DNA of 64,000 bases from Punica granatum (taxonomy: Eukaryota > Streptophyta > Magnoliopsida > Myrtales > Lythraceae): contig NC_045130.1 of the NCBI RefSeq assembly GCF_007655135.1, positions 39,242,605 to 39,306,604 of the forward strand, read 5' to 3'. Below, one piece after another: positions 1-13,543 of the stretch. The position numbers and the translations under genes are program-made. Numbering within the stretch: position 1 is the first letter of the stretch; each line of letters opens with the position of its first letter. The notes beneath the pieces were generated by a model that saw nothing but the letters and a program-made list of their open reading frames with translations, ran no database searches and was not told the origin of the DNA.

Positions 1-3000
1 GGCCGCAGTGGTTGCTTCCGTCGACTGTAATAGACTTTTTCCAGCTAGCTCGTCGATTATTGGCCTTTGGCAGGGGGGCGATCGGTCTACCAAGCGACCC
101 GTAGTTCGATACAATATTGGGATTCAAAGGCGGCTTACCAGGGAACAAGGACGCGCGGTGGCTCCGGTAATAATCGTGAATTGAAAACGTCACGTGATTG
201 GGTTGGAGCGCTTCCAGGGGGCGCGGGGTTCTGATATCGAGAACACCTGGTGTGATATCAGGTTCGTTCTCAATCATCGGAGGGAACCCCGTCGGAGAGG
301 TGGACCCTTGGGACTTAGCACTCTCTGCAACTTCCTTTAAGAAGAGGCGGTACTTCTGCAAAGTTGCATAGACAATTCGTAAGAGAGGCGTAGGATAAAA
401 ATGTCAACGGGGTGATGTGGCTTGTCTAGGGTTTATAGCAAGATTAGATAATGACTAGGAAAGGGTGTATCAAATATATATACTCACACATATATAAGTG
501 GTAGGTTGTTTCATATTATAGTATGTAGGATTTGTATCGAACTTTAAGCTGTCAAATTATAACGATATTAGTATAGTTCGTTGAACCGTCGTAATCAGCG
601 AGAAAACACAGTCATCGCATTGATGAGAATGCACACTATTGCATGCTTTTTCTTAAGTGGGTTTTGCCACGATGTTTCTCCTTACTCCTACATTGAACTT
701 TTCTATATAAGATTTTTATTCATGGATTTGCTTATCAAAATAAGGTGGGTTACCAAAAATACAAATGCAGTAGTGAAACCCGATTCTTTTGCCTATAAAT
801 GCACTTCCTTTTCTTAATTTATTTTTAGATAAAAACCCATAAATTAGTTAGCTGCTTATATTTTATGTGCCCTATATTTACAGAAAAAACCATGCACAAC
901 TTGCCTTCTAGAGAAAAATTGAGAGGAAGCATTATAGACCATGTCAATGCAAGTTAATAAATACATCCGCTCTGCCCTAACTTATAGTAAGTTGAAATTA
1001 ACAAAAGAAATGAACGACAACTTTTGTATTAAACTATTCATGATTGGTACATGATTTCACTTGATACATATATTAAATATCGAACCTGCAAATGACTAGC
1101 CACATTCTCTCTTGTTAACCCGGGGACGTTCATCAAGTCCAGGACTTTCTTTGGTACAGCCTCTGCATATGAATCACGGGAGAGGAAAAGGAAAGAAACT
1201 CGTCATCAGTAACTATCAGAGATGATTACTATGTTTAGTTTTGCATTCAAATGTAAATACTGATAATAACTATTCTAAAGCAGTCGGAAATTAATGTCGT
1301 GCACTACTTTCCACTGATCCGACAATGCTTAGGGCTTGCAAGAATCGGTAGTGAAGAGGAGCCGTCCAAGAGATTTTCATCTTCCTTGGGGTCGGGACCA
1401 TGTATGGCCTCTTATTCGGCTTCTCCGTGCTGGTTTGCCCCTTATCCTGTACTTTCCTCTTCTCTGGCTCCTGCTGCTGCTTCTCGCAATCATGGCTGAC
1501 CTCGTTAGGGTTCTGCGGCCTGTTAGGATGACTGCTGTCCCTGATGAGGTTATTACTGGACAATGCAGAAGTAGCACCGAGCTGCCGATGGTGGTGGTTG
1601 CTGCTGGGCCCTGAATCAGCCAGCCCGAGAGGTCCACTGCCTGGAATGGGCCTAGCTATTCGCTCTATCGGAATCGATTTCCCCTTTCTGCCCTTGACTG
1701 CATATTGCCAGACATTCTTGAGTTCTTCCGGGTGAATCGGCTTGCTCATGAAGAACACTGCCCCTTGCTCTAGACACCTTAGCATGATGTAGTCCCTATC
1801 ATCTGCCGACATCACTGTCAAACACAAAAAAGATGAAGAGAAAAGGATCACCAAAATTGAGTTCTTCTTCTATTAATGTATTACAACATGGGAAACACAG
1901 TAGATATACGTCGATGCATAAGGTGATGTTGGTTTTTAAGAAAAAAATATTTCTCTTGAATCACAGCACAAAAGGGATTCGATGTAATTCTGAAGCTGCT
2001 ATTAGACCATACATGTCACTATGTAATTAGAGGAAATCAATTGAAGGAAATTCAGTGATCAATCCATGTCCATGTATACATCTATAGGCTTCGTTTTTGT
2101 TTTTAGAACTGTCACTTAATCCATATAATTATATAGAACAAGATCGATTTAAGGAAAAGTGATTTCCATGTTTTCTCTTATAGATCAAACGTGTCATATC
2201 TGAAACTGTTAATAATCATATCATTATATAAAACGGAAGCAACTAGAGAGAAAATTAAGAGTAGTTTTCTTTTTTTTTTTCAGAGAGTTTACAATTTAAA
2301 CTATCACCGACTTGTACCTCCATAAAGATAAAAATCTGGTGGAAAAAAAAGCCAAATAGGGTTTCAATAGGAAAAAAGAAAATAAAAAAAGAGTGATTTT
2401 TTCAAAGGAATTCCGATACTTACTGATGACAGGTAGTGCGTATTCATTTTGTACTCTTTTCTGCAGTTCAAGTCCATCCATGTGAGGCATATGATAATCT
2501 GTCACAACCAGATCAACATTTCCTTGCCTTCCTCGAAGAGTAGTGAGTGCATCTATGGCATGGTTGGCTTTGACCACTGAAACATAAATCCACCATAAAA
2601 ATTTGATCATAGACAGCTCCAAACTTTTACAAAGTACATGGAACGAGGAAGGATATACCATGACACGATAGTAGCAAAGGAAACTAAGCAGTCTTTCGCG
2701 GTTCAATTGACGAATTAAACAAAAATGCATATGCGCCCTTTTAGATGTATGAGCAAATGAAGCCATGATTATAAAGAGAAAAGGATTAAACTTTCAATTT
2801 CAAGATAAAACGTAAATAAATTAAGATAAGTCTGAGCAGATGCAAAGTCCTTTTCATTTTCATAGGATTACAAATTTTGCATCGAGTTTCAAATATCAAA
2901 CCTTTTGTTTTCTTAAAGATGAAGAACAAGAAAGAAGTCGGTCGATCTTGGAGTTAATCTCAAAAACCATGCGTATGCATGCAAAAGAGCAATTACTAAG

Positions 3001-3444
3001 AAAAGATCTTAATAAAGAGTAAAGGAGATATCTAGCATTTCACAAGGCTGAGACCGGAAATTAAAGGGCAGGGAACTAATAATTAGGGAGAAAAATTAAT
3101 TAAGTTCATGCTATATATTTCAAAAGCTAATAATTAGGTTTGGTCCACCACAAGAACACATGGTTCGTTGATCAAGCTCAGTGTATTTAACAATCGATGC
3201 ATCGACGATCTGCCTTGGTTGAATGGTAGCTCGTTGGGTACTTAACCCAAATGGACTGAAGGAAAAAATAAAGTCATCTAATGAACACAACAAAGCATGA
3301 CCTATAAGTTCGTATACCTTCATGTTTCAGTCCTTGAAGCATTCCTGAAACAATGTCAAGACATATAGAGTCATCGTCAACTACTAGAATGCGGATTTTT
3401 ACGAAGGAACTCTGGATCATTTCCTGACTTTCATTAGAAGCCAT
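1..3444 (-). CDS. Type-B two-component response regulator (ARR-B-like), 3' end beyond the window
   Basis: Final transcription-factor step of the cytokinin His-to-Asp phosphorelay; acts in the nucleus. My exon model on the minus strand is 3444-3318, 2576-2424, 1814-1308, 1162-1086 and 355-1 (runs off the edge); every junction is GT-AG and the frame is kept (288 codons, then 118 more). The receiver domain (about residues 15-135) has the acidic pair D24/D25 in VVDDD, the phospho-acceptor D69 in VVTDYHMP and K118 in FMSKP, so it should be phosphorylatable. A basic linker follows, then a Myb-like GARP domain (about 240-295) with [32 protein letters not shown] and KYRLFLK. The ATG at 3444 is the first in frame before the domain; a GTG at 3456 is not a plausible plant start. 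The C-terminal activation region is missing here, so total length is unknown. A GA- and G-rich stretch lies just upstream. The family call is firm; the ARR subgroup is not. Confidence 0.9.
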
Positions 3445-3581
3445 TCTTGTGCACACCCAGTGAAGTGATCAATTGGAATCTGCTCTCTCATCATATAAAT
3501 GGGCTCATCGGTTTTTCTGTACACCAGTAAATTTTCCCACTGCGGGTTAGGGAAGGGGAAGAGAGGGAGGGGAGAGTGAGA

Positions 3582-3636
3582 GGGGGGGGGGGGGGGGGGG
3601 GGGGGGGGTGGGGGGGGGGGGGGGGGGGGGGGGGGG
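3582..3636. repeat. Long G homopolymer (55 bp, one T interruption)
   Basis: A run of G from 3582 to 3636 is broken only by T at 3609. It sits 138 bp upstream of the response regulator ATG, in its promoter or 5' UTR, inside a GA-rich stretch. It could form G-quadruplex structures; its exact length may be unreliable because long homopolymers are often mis-assembled. Confidence 0.9.
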
Positions 3637-4477
3637 AGGGGAGAGGAGAGAGAGAGAGTCAACAGTTGTTTTTGAAAACAAATGAATTCAGCACACTGGT
3701 ATAGGGAAGGGGACAAATTTGCAATGGTAATTCCTCAGAATTATTATTCAATTTTTTTATATACATATAAATTTCATGAATCTAGAAACAAATAGATAAA
3801 AGAGAAAATATATAGAGGTAGAATGAATTTCTACCGGTAAAAATAGAACCTAAAATCTCTTAATCTCGAATAATTAATTCTTTGTTGTTCTTACCTAGCC
3901 GCATAGCATAAGAAAATGCCAGTGAAATTACAACATATGAGTAATGAACTTGTAATCGCATGAATAGTAAATCATGATTTTACAAAAGAATTTTATTGAT
4001 TTTTCCTGGTCATGTCATTAAAAAATAATGACCTTAATCTCGAATAGAGGATAATGCTTCTGCACCAAACCTCCCCTCTCTCCTTATGGGAAATTCTGGA
4101 GAGAAGGGCTGAAATTAATGCAATGCGGCCAGACAGTTGTGTTCTTACATGGAGTTCGCTTAATGGAAGATTTCACAATATTTCATTTTAAAAGCCTGCT
4201 TTTTCTATTCTTATTTTCCATGTTAGGATGTTTTTCTATATTTTTTTAGGTAATTCTTTTTTCTATAGTTTTAAAGAAAATTATTTGCTTGATTATTTGA
4301 ATTTTCCTCTTAAAATACCTCTAATTAGGTTATATGTTGCCCAGGGAATTTTTAATGAATTAATCATTGAATTATCTTTTCTTTGGACAAAAGAAAAAAG
4401 AAAAAAATTAGATATATATTATTGGTAATTAATAACTATGTGAGCATAATAAGAGAAAAATCTCCTTGGTCATTCTC

Positions 4478-5490
4478 GGCTAGATTTCGTAACGGCAAGA
4501 TGGGGGAATGAGATTTTAGTTAGTTCGTTAGGATTCGGAAGTTTGTACGTATATAACAGTTAAAATTTGGCGCCTTGGCCGTTAAATTTCAGTGCTAAGA
4601 TGAACTTATAAGAGCAGCGTAAAGCACTCATTTCCGTTAACAGTTCAGTTAGTAGGTTATGGTACAATATGTACATATATTAGACCTTCCATGGAAAATA
4701 ATCAGATATAATCGATATATCCCCTTTATGAGAGAGTCACGGGTCACGACATAGAGAGATCTACCAATTACAATCAATATTAGTATCATTATATCCCAAT
4801 TTTTTAATTACTTAATAAAAAAGCATATACTCGCTCCATAAATGAATTTTTCCCACTTTCTACTAATTTGCATGAGACGTTACACGCCCGTTTTGGTAAA
4901 GATGCCAACTAATAAGGAGGAAAAGAACCATAGTGCTTTGGAAGGTTTTCAAAAAAAAAGAGAGAGAGAGAGAGAGAAAAAGAAGAAAGAGGTTTGGGGC
5001 TTCCCATTCAGATTTGAGTCTCTGAACTTAACCTATTGCCTTGAGATGGGAATTTGATATATATACGCACATAGTAATAGCATAGGGATTTTTAAGAACA
5101 TTTTGCTTTCAATCGAATCATCATTATTCTGATACATTCAAAAAATCCTATCCCACATCAGTCAATCATAGTTTAATTAGAATATATCTTGGGCTTTGTG
5201 TTATACGACAGTGTTTATGAGGCCGGGACATAGAACTTATGCAGCGATTACATGATCACGGAAAAAAAAATCCTAGAATAATCATCAAGGTTTTTCCTTT
5301 TTTAGAGAATATATTGAGAGAACAGAATAACCGGTCATAATGAGTAGTTGAGCATGTTAAGAAAATTCACATAAACTATATGCTCATCTAGAGTAAATAA
5401 TGGCAAAAGGGTTGCAATGAGTTCATTATGATTCGGAAGTTAATAACGGTTACGATCACAGTCGTTGGCCGTTAAGATCGATCAACTATT
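4478..5490. repeat. Degenerate promoter-side duplication (two blocks about 0.9 kb apart)
   Basis: Two blocks, about 4490-4595 and 5398-5485, share the same order of short motifs: AACGGCAAGATGG-like / AATGGCAAAAGGG-like, GATTCGGAAGTT in both, then TTGGCCGTTAA in both. They look like an old duplication upstream of the response regulator. The rest of 3640-6580 is AT-rich and I recognise no gene in it. Confidence 0.45.
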
Positions 5491-6587
5491 ATCATAATTA
5501 GTTACATATCTTCCTTTTATTTCCTCAATTTTGATTAATTGGAGATGCTATCAACCTACTAGCAAGTATAAGATAAGGAAAAATAATGAAATAAAATTAC
5601 GATGAAAATAAAATTCAAAACCTATTAATTTTACTTGGAACCATTATATGTCACTCGCTTGACATCTAGTACTTATATTACTATCGCCGAAGAAAAAAAA
5701 AAAGGGATTTTTTTTACTCACAATAAATATAATATCCCCCTTTTTTTACATTGCATGCGGCATGCAAGTCCATTTGTTAAATTCAAGTTCCACGTACACT
5801 GATCTCCCTTAAACATGCATGCTAGCTCACACAAAACTCGCGTGGTTATCGCTCTATGAATAGCTCGAAGATTTTCACTAATTATCCAAAAAAGAGAGAA
5901 TCTTCGATTTTCTCTAACAAAAAGAACACGGGGCTTCTCATCTTAATAAGATTTGACTCGACAAAATAATTTAAATCTATAATAACATTACATTATTCGT
6001 TCTGTTCGGAAAGAAAAAAGGTCTAAAAGCTAATCCTTTGACAACTCTACTGTATAAAGCGTCTTTTAAAAGTAGGCTTATGGCCGCCTCCCTTATATTC
6101 TGACAAAAAGAAATCATTAAAGTTATAAATGCGCGTGATATCAACTAATCCCACGGTCAAAGTAATTTATATAGTTTAACAAAGTAATGATTTTGCGGTT
6201 AATTCGTTCCGACACTGAGCAATTAATATATTGGATCGACAGGAACACAAGGGCTTTATTGTATAATCCCCAGATCTATAATTTTCGGGCCCAATATATA
6301 CTTATGCACAAATTTTTTGAACGGACTGTGGGACCTCGACCGAAGAGGAGTTGGTTGGGCCCCGGCCGATTCAATCTGGGGCTTTAGCTTATTGGGCCCT
6401 AGCAGCCAAATGCTTGGCAACAGCCCATTAAGGACAGGAGAAAATGACATAATAATGTGGATATTATTTTACCTTCATTTACCTTTTAGGAACTTTCCTT
6501 CTTTTACCTTTTGGGAACTTTTCATTTCCTGCCCGGCCCTTTCAAACTCAAATTTAAATATCTTTCGGTGTATACTTTGGTATCCAT

Positions 6588-6735
6588 AAGTCCAACAGGA
6601 TCTGACTAATTCAGTCGGGAGATCGAGCATTATATGTTATTCTCTCTCCTAACAAGTGCGTTTCTCGGGGTTCGAACTTGTGTTTTCCTCTTTACGGTGT
6701 TAAGCTGTTTACCATTTAACCAACACTTTTATTGA
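6588..6735 (-). mobile_element. tRNA-type SINE, copy 1
   Basis: Read on the minus strand it starts with a perfect pol III A box (TGGTTAAATGG, 6722-6712) and has a B box GTTCGAACCCC (6677-6667) about 45 bp downstream. Its 3' part (GACTGAATTAGTCAGATCC, then TTGGACTTATGGATACC) is alignable with the ends of the SINE copies near 13.1, 15.5, 42.0 and 61.6 kb. I could not define a clean target-site duplication here, so the ends are approximate. Confidence 0.7.
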
Positions 6736-6749
6736 TGGACGGCTCTAAT

Positions 6750-9700
6750 GAAAGTCTTTTATTCGTATAAGGACTAAGGATGAGTTTCCACATAGGCATT
6801 TTGATCAAACCTTTAGCTCATAATTGATTGTTCCTTCGACTCCCCTTATCAAATATATATAGATTTTTATTTAATTATGTCTAACAAAGTTTTTACACTT
6901 TTCCCAAGTTCCCAATAAATTCTTCTTGGATGGAAGTCCACCATAAAAATTACTTGACACGTAAAAAATTATTAATTTAAATAAGTGATGTGAATTTATG
7001 ATGACAAAATGGAAAAACTAAATTACGATACAAAGGAAAGAAAGAAGTTAAAACTGGTTTAAATCGAATTTTTATTCAATTGAAGATTTTTATAAGCAAA
7101 CAAAAGTACGTAAAGATTGAGTAAGTTTTTTAAAGAAAATTCCTAATAAGAATAATTAAACGGTGAGATAGGTTGGGGACTATTATGTTAAAAGTCAAAA
7201 CATAAGATTATATTCTTAAAAACAGGGAAACTTATAATCTTATATTTTTTTCTTGTTGAAAAATCATCATCTGAATTAATTATAATAGTAGCTCACCCGC
7301 ATGATAGACGGGATTATGTTATATTTCTTTTCATATTGTTTTTTGAATTCCAATTTTGAAATATTTCCCCATGACTTGCATACTTTCTTATATGATTGTA
7401 AAATATTTTATTATATGAACCGCCAGCGGATGCTTTTCGATTAGCAATCAAAATTTGATATATAATAAGTATTGATACTATTCCCTGTTACTATTATATA
7501 CTTCTTACAATTTATAATTATTATTAAATTTATCAATCCAATTTACAAAGTATTAACTAAAATTTAAAAAAATGCAAAATTAGTTAGTAATAATTGGTAT
7601 TATAAAATATCAACGATTAAAACATAAGTCATAATTTCATTATATTTCTATATATATTTTACAAAATAATTACCTAAAATATATAAAAGCAAAGTAATTA
7701 TTATATTATGTACTAGGCGTTAGACAAATTCTATATAAAAATTTAATTATTCATACATTAATAGCATTCTCTACTTATGAAATCCACTTATAAAATATCA
7801 TTAAAATTGGTTTCTAATAATTATGTTGAGAACGTGTGAATTAAAAAAATAAATAAATTTTATGAGAAAAAGAACTAAAATTATTGTTTAGAAAGGGGTG
7901 CCGAAAAATGACGGAAGGGTCAAGGGGGGGAAAAAGTGATATGCGGTATTACAGAACTAGCTAGTTACATCGGCGTTGCATGTGATTTAATTATTATCAA
8001 AGGGTTATTTTCATATATATTATATATTATACAACTTGTTGCCTAAAATTTCAAAATATCAATTAGTTTATGTTGTTTGAATACTTTTAAACAACGTCCA
8101 AATTGTTCTATTTACATAACTTAATCAAAGCCATATTAAAAGAACAATAAATTCATCATATTGTGATAACTCTATTGAAATAAAATTTTGAAGAGCTTTG
8201 TTCAACATGATGCTTGCAGAGAAGAAAGAGAAAACGAGGAATATGAAAGAAGCTCTACTCTAGTCACACTAGGCAATTTCGATGTAGACCAACAAAATAT
8301 TAAAAACAAAAAGTAGGGAAAACTCATTGTAGTTTGTGAATTAATAATTTGAAGGCCTATCTAATAATTATACATGTTGATTTAATCCTAAGTGCAAGTA
8401 AGTGAGGAGTGGAATAATGAGGAGCTAAGGATTTAAGTTTTAGTATACGTGACGATTAATGGAGAATAATTCGCTATTATATATTATAAAACTTAAAATA
8501 TATCGAAAAACAAGGTTAGTTTTAATGTTGAGTTTCTAAAAAAAAATTAGATGATTTAATTTTTATGTAGAGTTTATTTTAGTTTAATATATTTTGGAAA
8601 TTTTTTAATTAAATAATAAAAGTAATTAATTGCATGAGGAACAAAATATAAATTTCAATCAATTGAAAGGATCATTAGAGCTGAGTTTTTAAAATTTACG
8701 TGGCATTATACATAGAGTCTTGTATTTCGCCATATTACATATTGTATAGAATATATAGATATATAGACATTGTATAGAATATATAGATATATTTTATAGA
8801 TATATCTTAGCATCGACATCACGGCAATTTTTAGTGGCTAATATTTTTTTTCATTTAACAACAGCACATTCATAAAAAGATGGATGAAATCAACAAAAAC
8901 TAAATTAAGTGACAGATAATTGTTAGTTATTATGATAATGTTATTCCAATGAAAATATCATAGATAAATCAAAATAGAGAAAAATCAAAATAGAGGAAAT
9001 CATTTCGAGATACGAAAGAAAATATATTAATGTACATAAGTAATCATGATGAATATGTCTATTAATTAATTTAATATCAAAGAAATACTTGTTTTAAATT
9101 TATAAAAATGATAAATACAATTTTTTTCCTCAATAATCCATTAAAGTACTTTTTCCGAAAGGCGTACAAGTTAATTTTTAGAAAAAAAGGGATGAATTGT
9201 AGTTGTTATTTTAGAATCCATTTATGATATCTTACCCATTAATATTAGGGCCGTAATATATATATTTTAGAAAAATCCATACGTACATATATATATTTAT
9301 TAAGGAAATAGTTTGCATTGCATTTATTTGCTTGTTGTCTTGGGAAATTAATTATTGCATATATATATATGTTCACATATTTCATTTGTTTTTATTTCAA
9401 ATTATTTTTGTTCTCATTTTTTGTTCTCCCAGTCTTTTCATTCTCATTTTAGGGTATTTGTGGTTTTTTTTTGTGGAGGGTTCTATGTTTTTGCATTAGA
9501 AGACAAAACACCACCTTCCCTAACCAAAAACTCTTCGATACTTAATTATTTTCATGAAAAATTGCAAAAAAATTAATGGATGAATGAAACAAATGAATAA
9601 ATGAAAGATTCGAGAGAGGGAATTAGAGAGAGAGAGAGAGGCAAAAAGGGAGGGGATTATAGCATATTCCACGTGAGAAGAGGTTTTTCACTTCTCTAAT

Positions 9701-10400
9701 TTTCTCCAACTTCACTAATTCTCCGTACATGAATTTAAAAATATTAACTTTTTTAAATGGTTATCTAATATTTTTAGATATTGTTTCTGTAATAATTAAT
9801 TAGAATGAAGCTTCATCGTAGGTGAAGTCATGCAATAAAGAGCTAAGGGCTTAACATGTGACACTATATTATTAATCGTAAAGTTGACACATAGCACGGC
9901 CTTGTTGAACTGATTTTTCGTTTCACTATTACATATTATATATAGATTGTAAAAGTGAGAGGTTAGTGGGTCATCATAAGAGAATGAGTTGACAAATTTG
10001 CCCCAATCACTCTTAGTCTAATGGTTTTGATTTCTTTCAAAATTAATCATCTATAATGGATATTTTAGGTAATCAAATGTTTGTTTCTCCTTTTGTAATA
10101 GTATAGATAGGCATATACATATATATTTGAAGCATAGTTTTTTTTTTTGGTGAAATGAAGCTTAGATTATCCTACCGAAAAATGAAGCTGAGATTATTAA
10201 TTTTTGGTGCTTTTTGACAAAACATTCTGCAGTCTTTTATTCCCAAAACACAAACTTTAACGCCGAGTATCCGAATATAGCACATTGTTAAAAGGTAGAG
10301 AGAACAAGGCCGTTTCATTTCCATTCTTTCTTCGACTTTATCACGTCAAACCAGTTGAAACACGTTGTATCGGGTTCAATATATTAGCAAGTAATAGCAC
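6750..10400. other. AT-rich gene-free spacer
   Basis: Very AT-rich, with stop codons in all frames and no recognisable coding segment. It holds a 28-bp tandem repeat (8741-8768, repeated at 8769-8792), a GA tract near 9628-9641 and, at 7296-7312, a hairpin-like CCCGC...GACGGG motif that recurs elsewhere in the window. Nothing else is supported. Confidence 0.6.
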
Positions 10401-10412
10401 TATAAAGAATAA

Positions 10413-11192
10413 AGGTGTGTTTGATAACATTAATTAAGAGTTGAAATTAAATTTTCAGCACTTGATAGAATTTAACATGTTTGATAAACATAAAAAAGTG
10501 ACTTAACTTAATAAATTTAAGTAAAAAAAAGCACTTAATTATTGAGTAGAAAAAATTTACTTATTTTTTCAGCTGATTCGCTCACCCAAAGGACAATTTT
10601 CTAAAATTTTCAGCGTTACTCCTCAGTTTTTTTGTAATTTCAATTCGGTCCCATCATTAGGGGTGATTCCGGGAAGGGGTGGATGTGGCTCCTATTCGTC
10701 CACGACCTCGTCTGTCGCGGTGGTGGTCAGGATTGGGACTCCCATCGTTCTGATTTCCCCCCTTCTCTCTCTTTGGCCTTGTCTGTCGCGGTGGTGGCCA
10801 GATCGAAGCCACCATCACTCCAATTTTCCCTCTCTCTCTCTCTCTCTCTCTTAAATTTCGAAGAGAGAGATGGGGTTTTCGAGCGGTGATGGCCTCAATT
10901 CTGGCCACCACAGCCCAAATGATGTGGCCGGCGACCTCTGATGTCACTGCTGATCTCAATTGCGGCGGTGGCGGCCAGAATCGGGGCCACCACCGCCCTC
11001 TGCCTCTCCAGTTGATTTTTTTTTAATTTCAAAAAAAGATCATACAATATTGGGGTAAAATGATATAAAATTTTCAATATTTATCCAACCAAATAAAATT
11101 AGCTTACTTGAATAAGCACTTATTCCATTCATCACTCAAATATTCAGCACTTAATTTTAAGCACTTAAAATTAAGTCCAATCAAATACTAAA
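10413..11192. mobile_element. hAT-like non-autonomous element with GC-rich interior (candidate)
   Basis: The left end GGTGTGTTTGATAACATTAA and the reverse complement of the right end (TTAGTATTTGATTGGACTTAA) are similar, and the likeness continues imperfectly for about 55 bp, including the AGCACTT and AATTAAG words. The interior (about 10,665-11,010) is much more GC-rich than its surroundings and contains a roughly 75-bp tandem repeat marked by GTCTGTCGCGGTGGTGG at about 10,710 and 10,786, plus a CT microsatellite. I see no transposase. An 8-bp target duplication is not clean, so the class assignment is tentative. Confidence 0.5.
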
Positions 11193-11199
11193 AGTAATT

Positions 11200-12243
11200 A
11201 TATTATACCTAAAAGAAAATGGTAAGTAACTAAAAGTAATTATGTCACATTAAATTACATTACGTATTGCCCGAGGCGTCCACTTTGTACTACATTCATT
11301 CAATCATGTTGGGAAAATGAAGTTCACCGAGGTTGAGAGAGAAGGAATTTGAATGTTGGACCACTTTCATGGGCAAATCAAAAGGCATTTCTCTTGCTCA
11401 TTTTTTTGAAATTATAATGATAAGCGAACTTTCTTTGCTGGTAGTTTCATAGAAATATGTAATAATATCTCGTTTATGGTTTATGTCTAATTACAAATTT
11501 AAATGCACAAGATAAATTTTGTCCAACGAATATGACATTTTATACAAATTGATATGACAATTCTGTAAGTACAATTCGATCAAATGCCCCTCAAGAAAGA
11601 GGGCCCTCCCTTCTCCCATGGTTTCATCCCCAGCAGCAACGCTGTCCACTCACAACCACCACCCCATAATTGCAGGGGAGATTTTTTTTTTAATTATTTA
11701 ATTAACAATCTTAGTTGAACTTGATTAATTAACCATAATTATTCTAAACAAAACGTGATTCTCGTTACCAAAACTACCAATTAAACAACGAAAAAAAACA
11801 GCATATTAAATCAGAGAATATCCTGCCGAGTGGCCTGCACTTAATGATCTCTCGATTGCGAATAGGCAGGAACCAAGAAAAAACAAACATTTTTTTATGA
11901 GAAATTTAAATTACTGATGAAATTATCGATAAATTGAATTCATGACTTGCAGTTGAAGTGTTTCTTTTCTGTGGAATAATTGAAGGCATTTTTTTGTATG
12001 TATGGATTATCCGTCTTTTCTTTTTATTTTGATTACCAGAGAAATATGTATAGGCTAATATAAAAATAAAAATAAATAACAATAATAGCTTGTAATAAAT
12101 TGCTTAACATTATGTAAAACTTTACAAGGTCAGTAAATAATGAATCTACTTTCAACCCCGAATGTTCAAATTAATAAAATGACGAAAAAGTCAATATATT
12201 GATCATGTTTGTTTCTTCTCTTTTGTGTTCCCCCCCCCCCCCC

Positions 12244-12313
<70 letters not shown>

Positions 12314-13040
12314 ATGATAACTTTTTGATGCGGTACTTGTTCTCAAGACCTGCTCCATGTAATTAAGATCCTGGACCCGGTTCTCGTCACTCTGGACCAC
12401 ATGCTCGTCACTCAAAACATGCCGCTAAATTTGACCTCCCAACAAATGACTCCAAGACATAGGAAATAACTCCGTTCTTGAGTTAGGGGAGACCGACATG
12501 ACATGAGTTGTAGCAGACTACATTCTCGACTCTAAACCAACATTTTTGCGAGATTCCTCTATATGTATGTTGGATTCTTTCGAGTTCTCGCTATATACAA
12601 ACATCTATATATTTGGTCATGTGTTCGCGGCCCAACCTAGCCTAGTCCGAGTTTTGCGCAGGATAAGTAGAAGAAAAAAGTTCAATTAGTTCAGACAGAT
12701 GGGCTTAATAGACATACAGCCTGGTAAGGGCAATATCCGACTTTGGTCATTTTCATTTTGATTGATCAAGGACAGTAGAGACGACCGCAACCATACATGA
12801 GTTGACCTTCGGTGAGGTTACAGCTAATCAGGTTGTGCCGTTTTATTAGTTTGCTGCGCGTATCATTACGTGTAAGAGCGGCGGCCTCAATCACCTTTAT
12901 CGGTAAAACTACGGTCGACTAATTCTCATAATCTTGACTTATTCGATCTAGGGAATATTTTCAGTGAGTCTCGAACACATTTGTTAAAGACTGTACTATA
13001 ATTAATTTATAATTTCATTTTGAACCTTTTTTTTCTATAT
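11200..13040. other. AT-rich spacer with no recognised gene
   Basis: No open frame here looks conserved. Apart from the long C tract at 12,230-12,311, I see only AT-rich sequence. Confidence 0.55.
12230..12311. repeat. Long C homopolymer (82 bp, one A interruption)
   Basis: Positions 12,230-12,311 are all C except A at 12,244. It is the longest of three C/G homopolymers in the window. Such a tract is unusual in an AT-rich plant spacer and is prone to sequencing and assembly error, so its length should not be trusted. Open frames across it are composition artefacts. Confidence 0.9.
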
Positions 13041-13045
13041 ATAGA

Positions 13046-13232
13046 TACCTTCCAGTATTTGGAAATTAGAAGTATAATGGGCCTACTAATCCAAGTTCGA
13101 TTGAGATCGGTCCATTAAAAGATAAAATTTTTCAAGTGAAAAATTTTATTCATTTATAAAACTCAAATTTAAAGATTTACTTAAGAAGAAAAGTTATCGA
13201 ACCACCTTAAAGTTAAACGAACCCATATTGAT
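13046..13232 (-). mobile_element. tRNA-type SINE, copy 2 (degenerate)
   Basis: On the minus strand this segment follows the same order as the other copies: a GTTCGATAAC-like 5' part, a T/A-rich centre, then AATGGACCGATCTCAATCGA, TTGGATTAGTAGGCCC and TTCCAAATACTGG, matching the 3' halves of the copies at 15.5 and 61.6 kb. The box motifs are eroded and no clear target duplication was found. It lies about 310 bp upstream of the DREB gene. Confidence 0.6.
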
Positions 13233-13543
13233 TTCATCATATTTTTTTATGTCAATTTTCAAGAAAATCCCCCTTCACATGCATTAAAAATCTCATGAAC
13301 AACACCATTAAGAAAATTACGTCAAAAATTAAATAAAATCACTGGGGTCCGCGAATTTCCCACGCTTTTCCCCACTGTCCCTCTCCGCCTTAAAACCCCA
13401 TCAACAATCTTCTTTCCAACACAAACTTTCAGTTTCTCCTTATATGAATCGATGTGCATTTCTTTATATCGCATTGACATGCCATCGATTACATAAATAT
13501 ATATCCATTATACATATTATATATGTATGTGTGTAAATAATAT

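Noticed and set aside
12203..12415. Glycine-rich open frame on the minus strand
   Set aside because: It is a translation of the C homopolymer.
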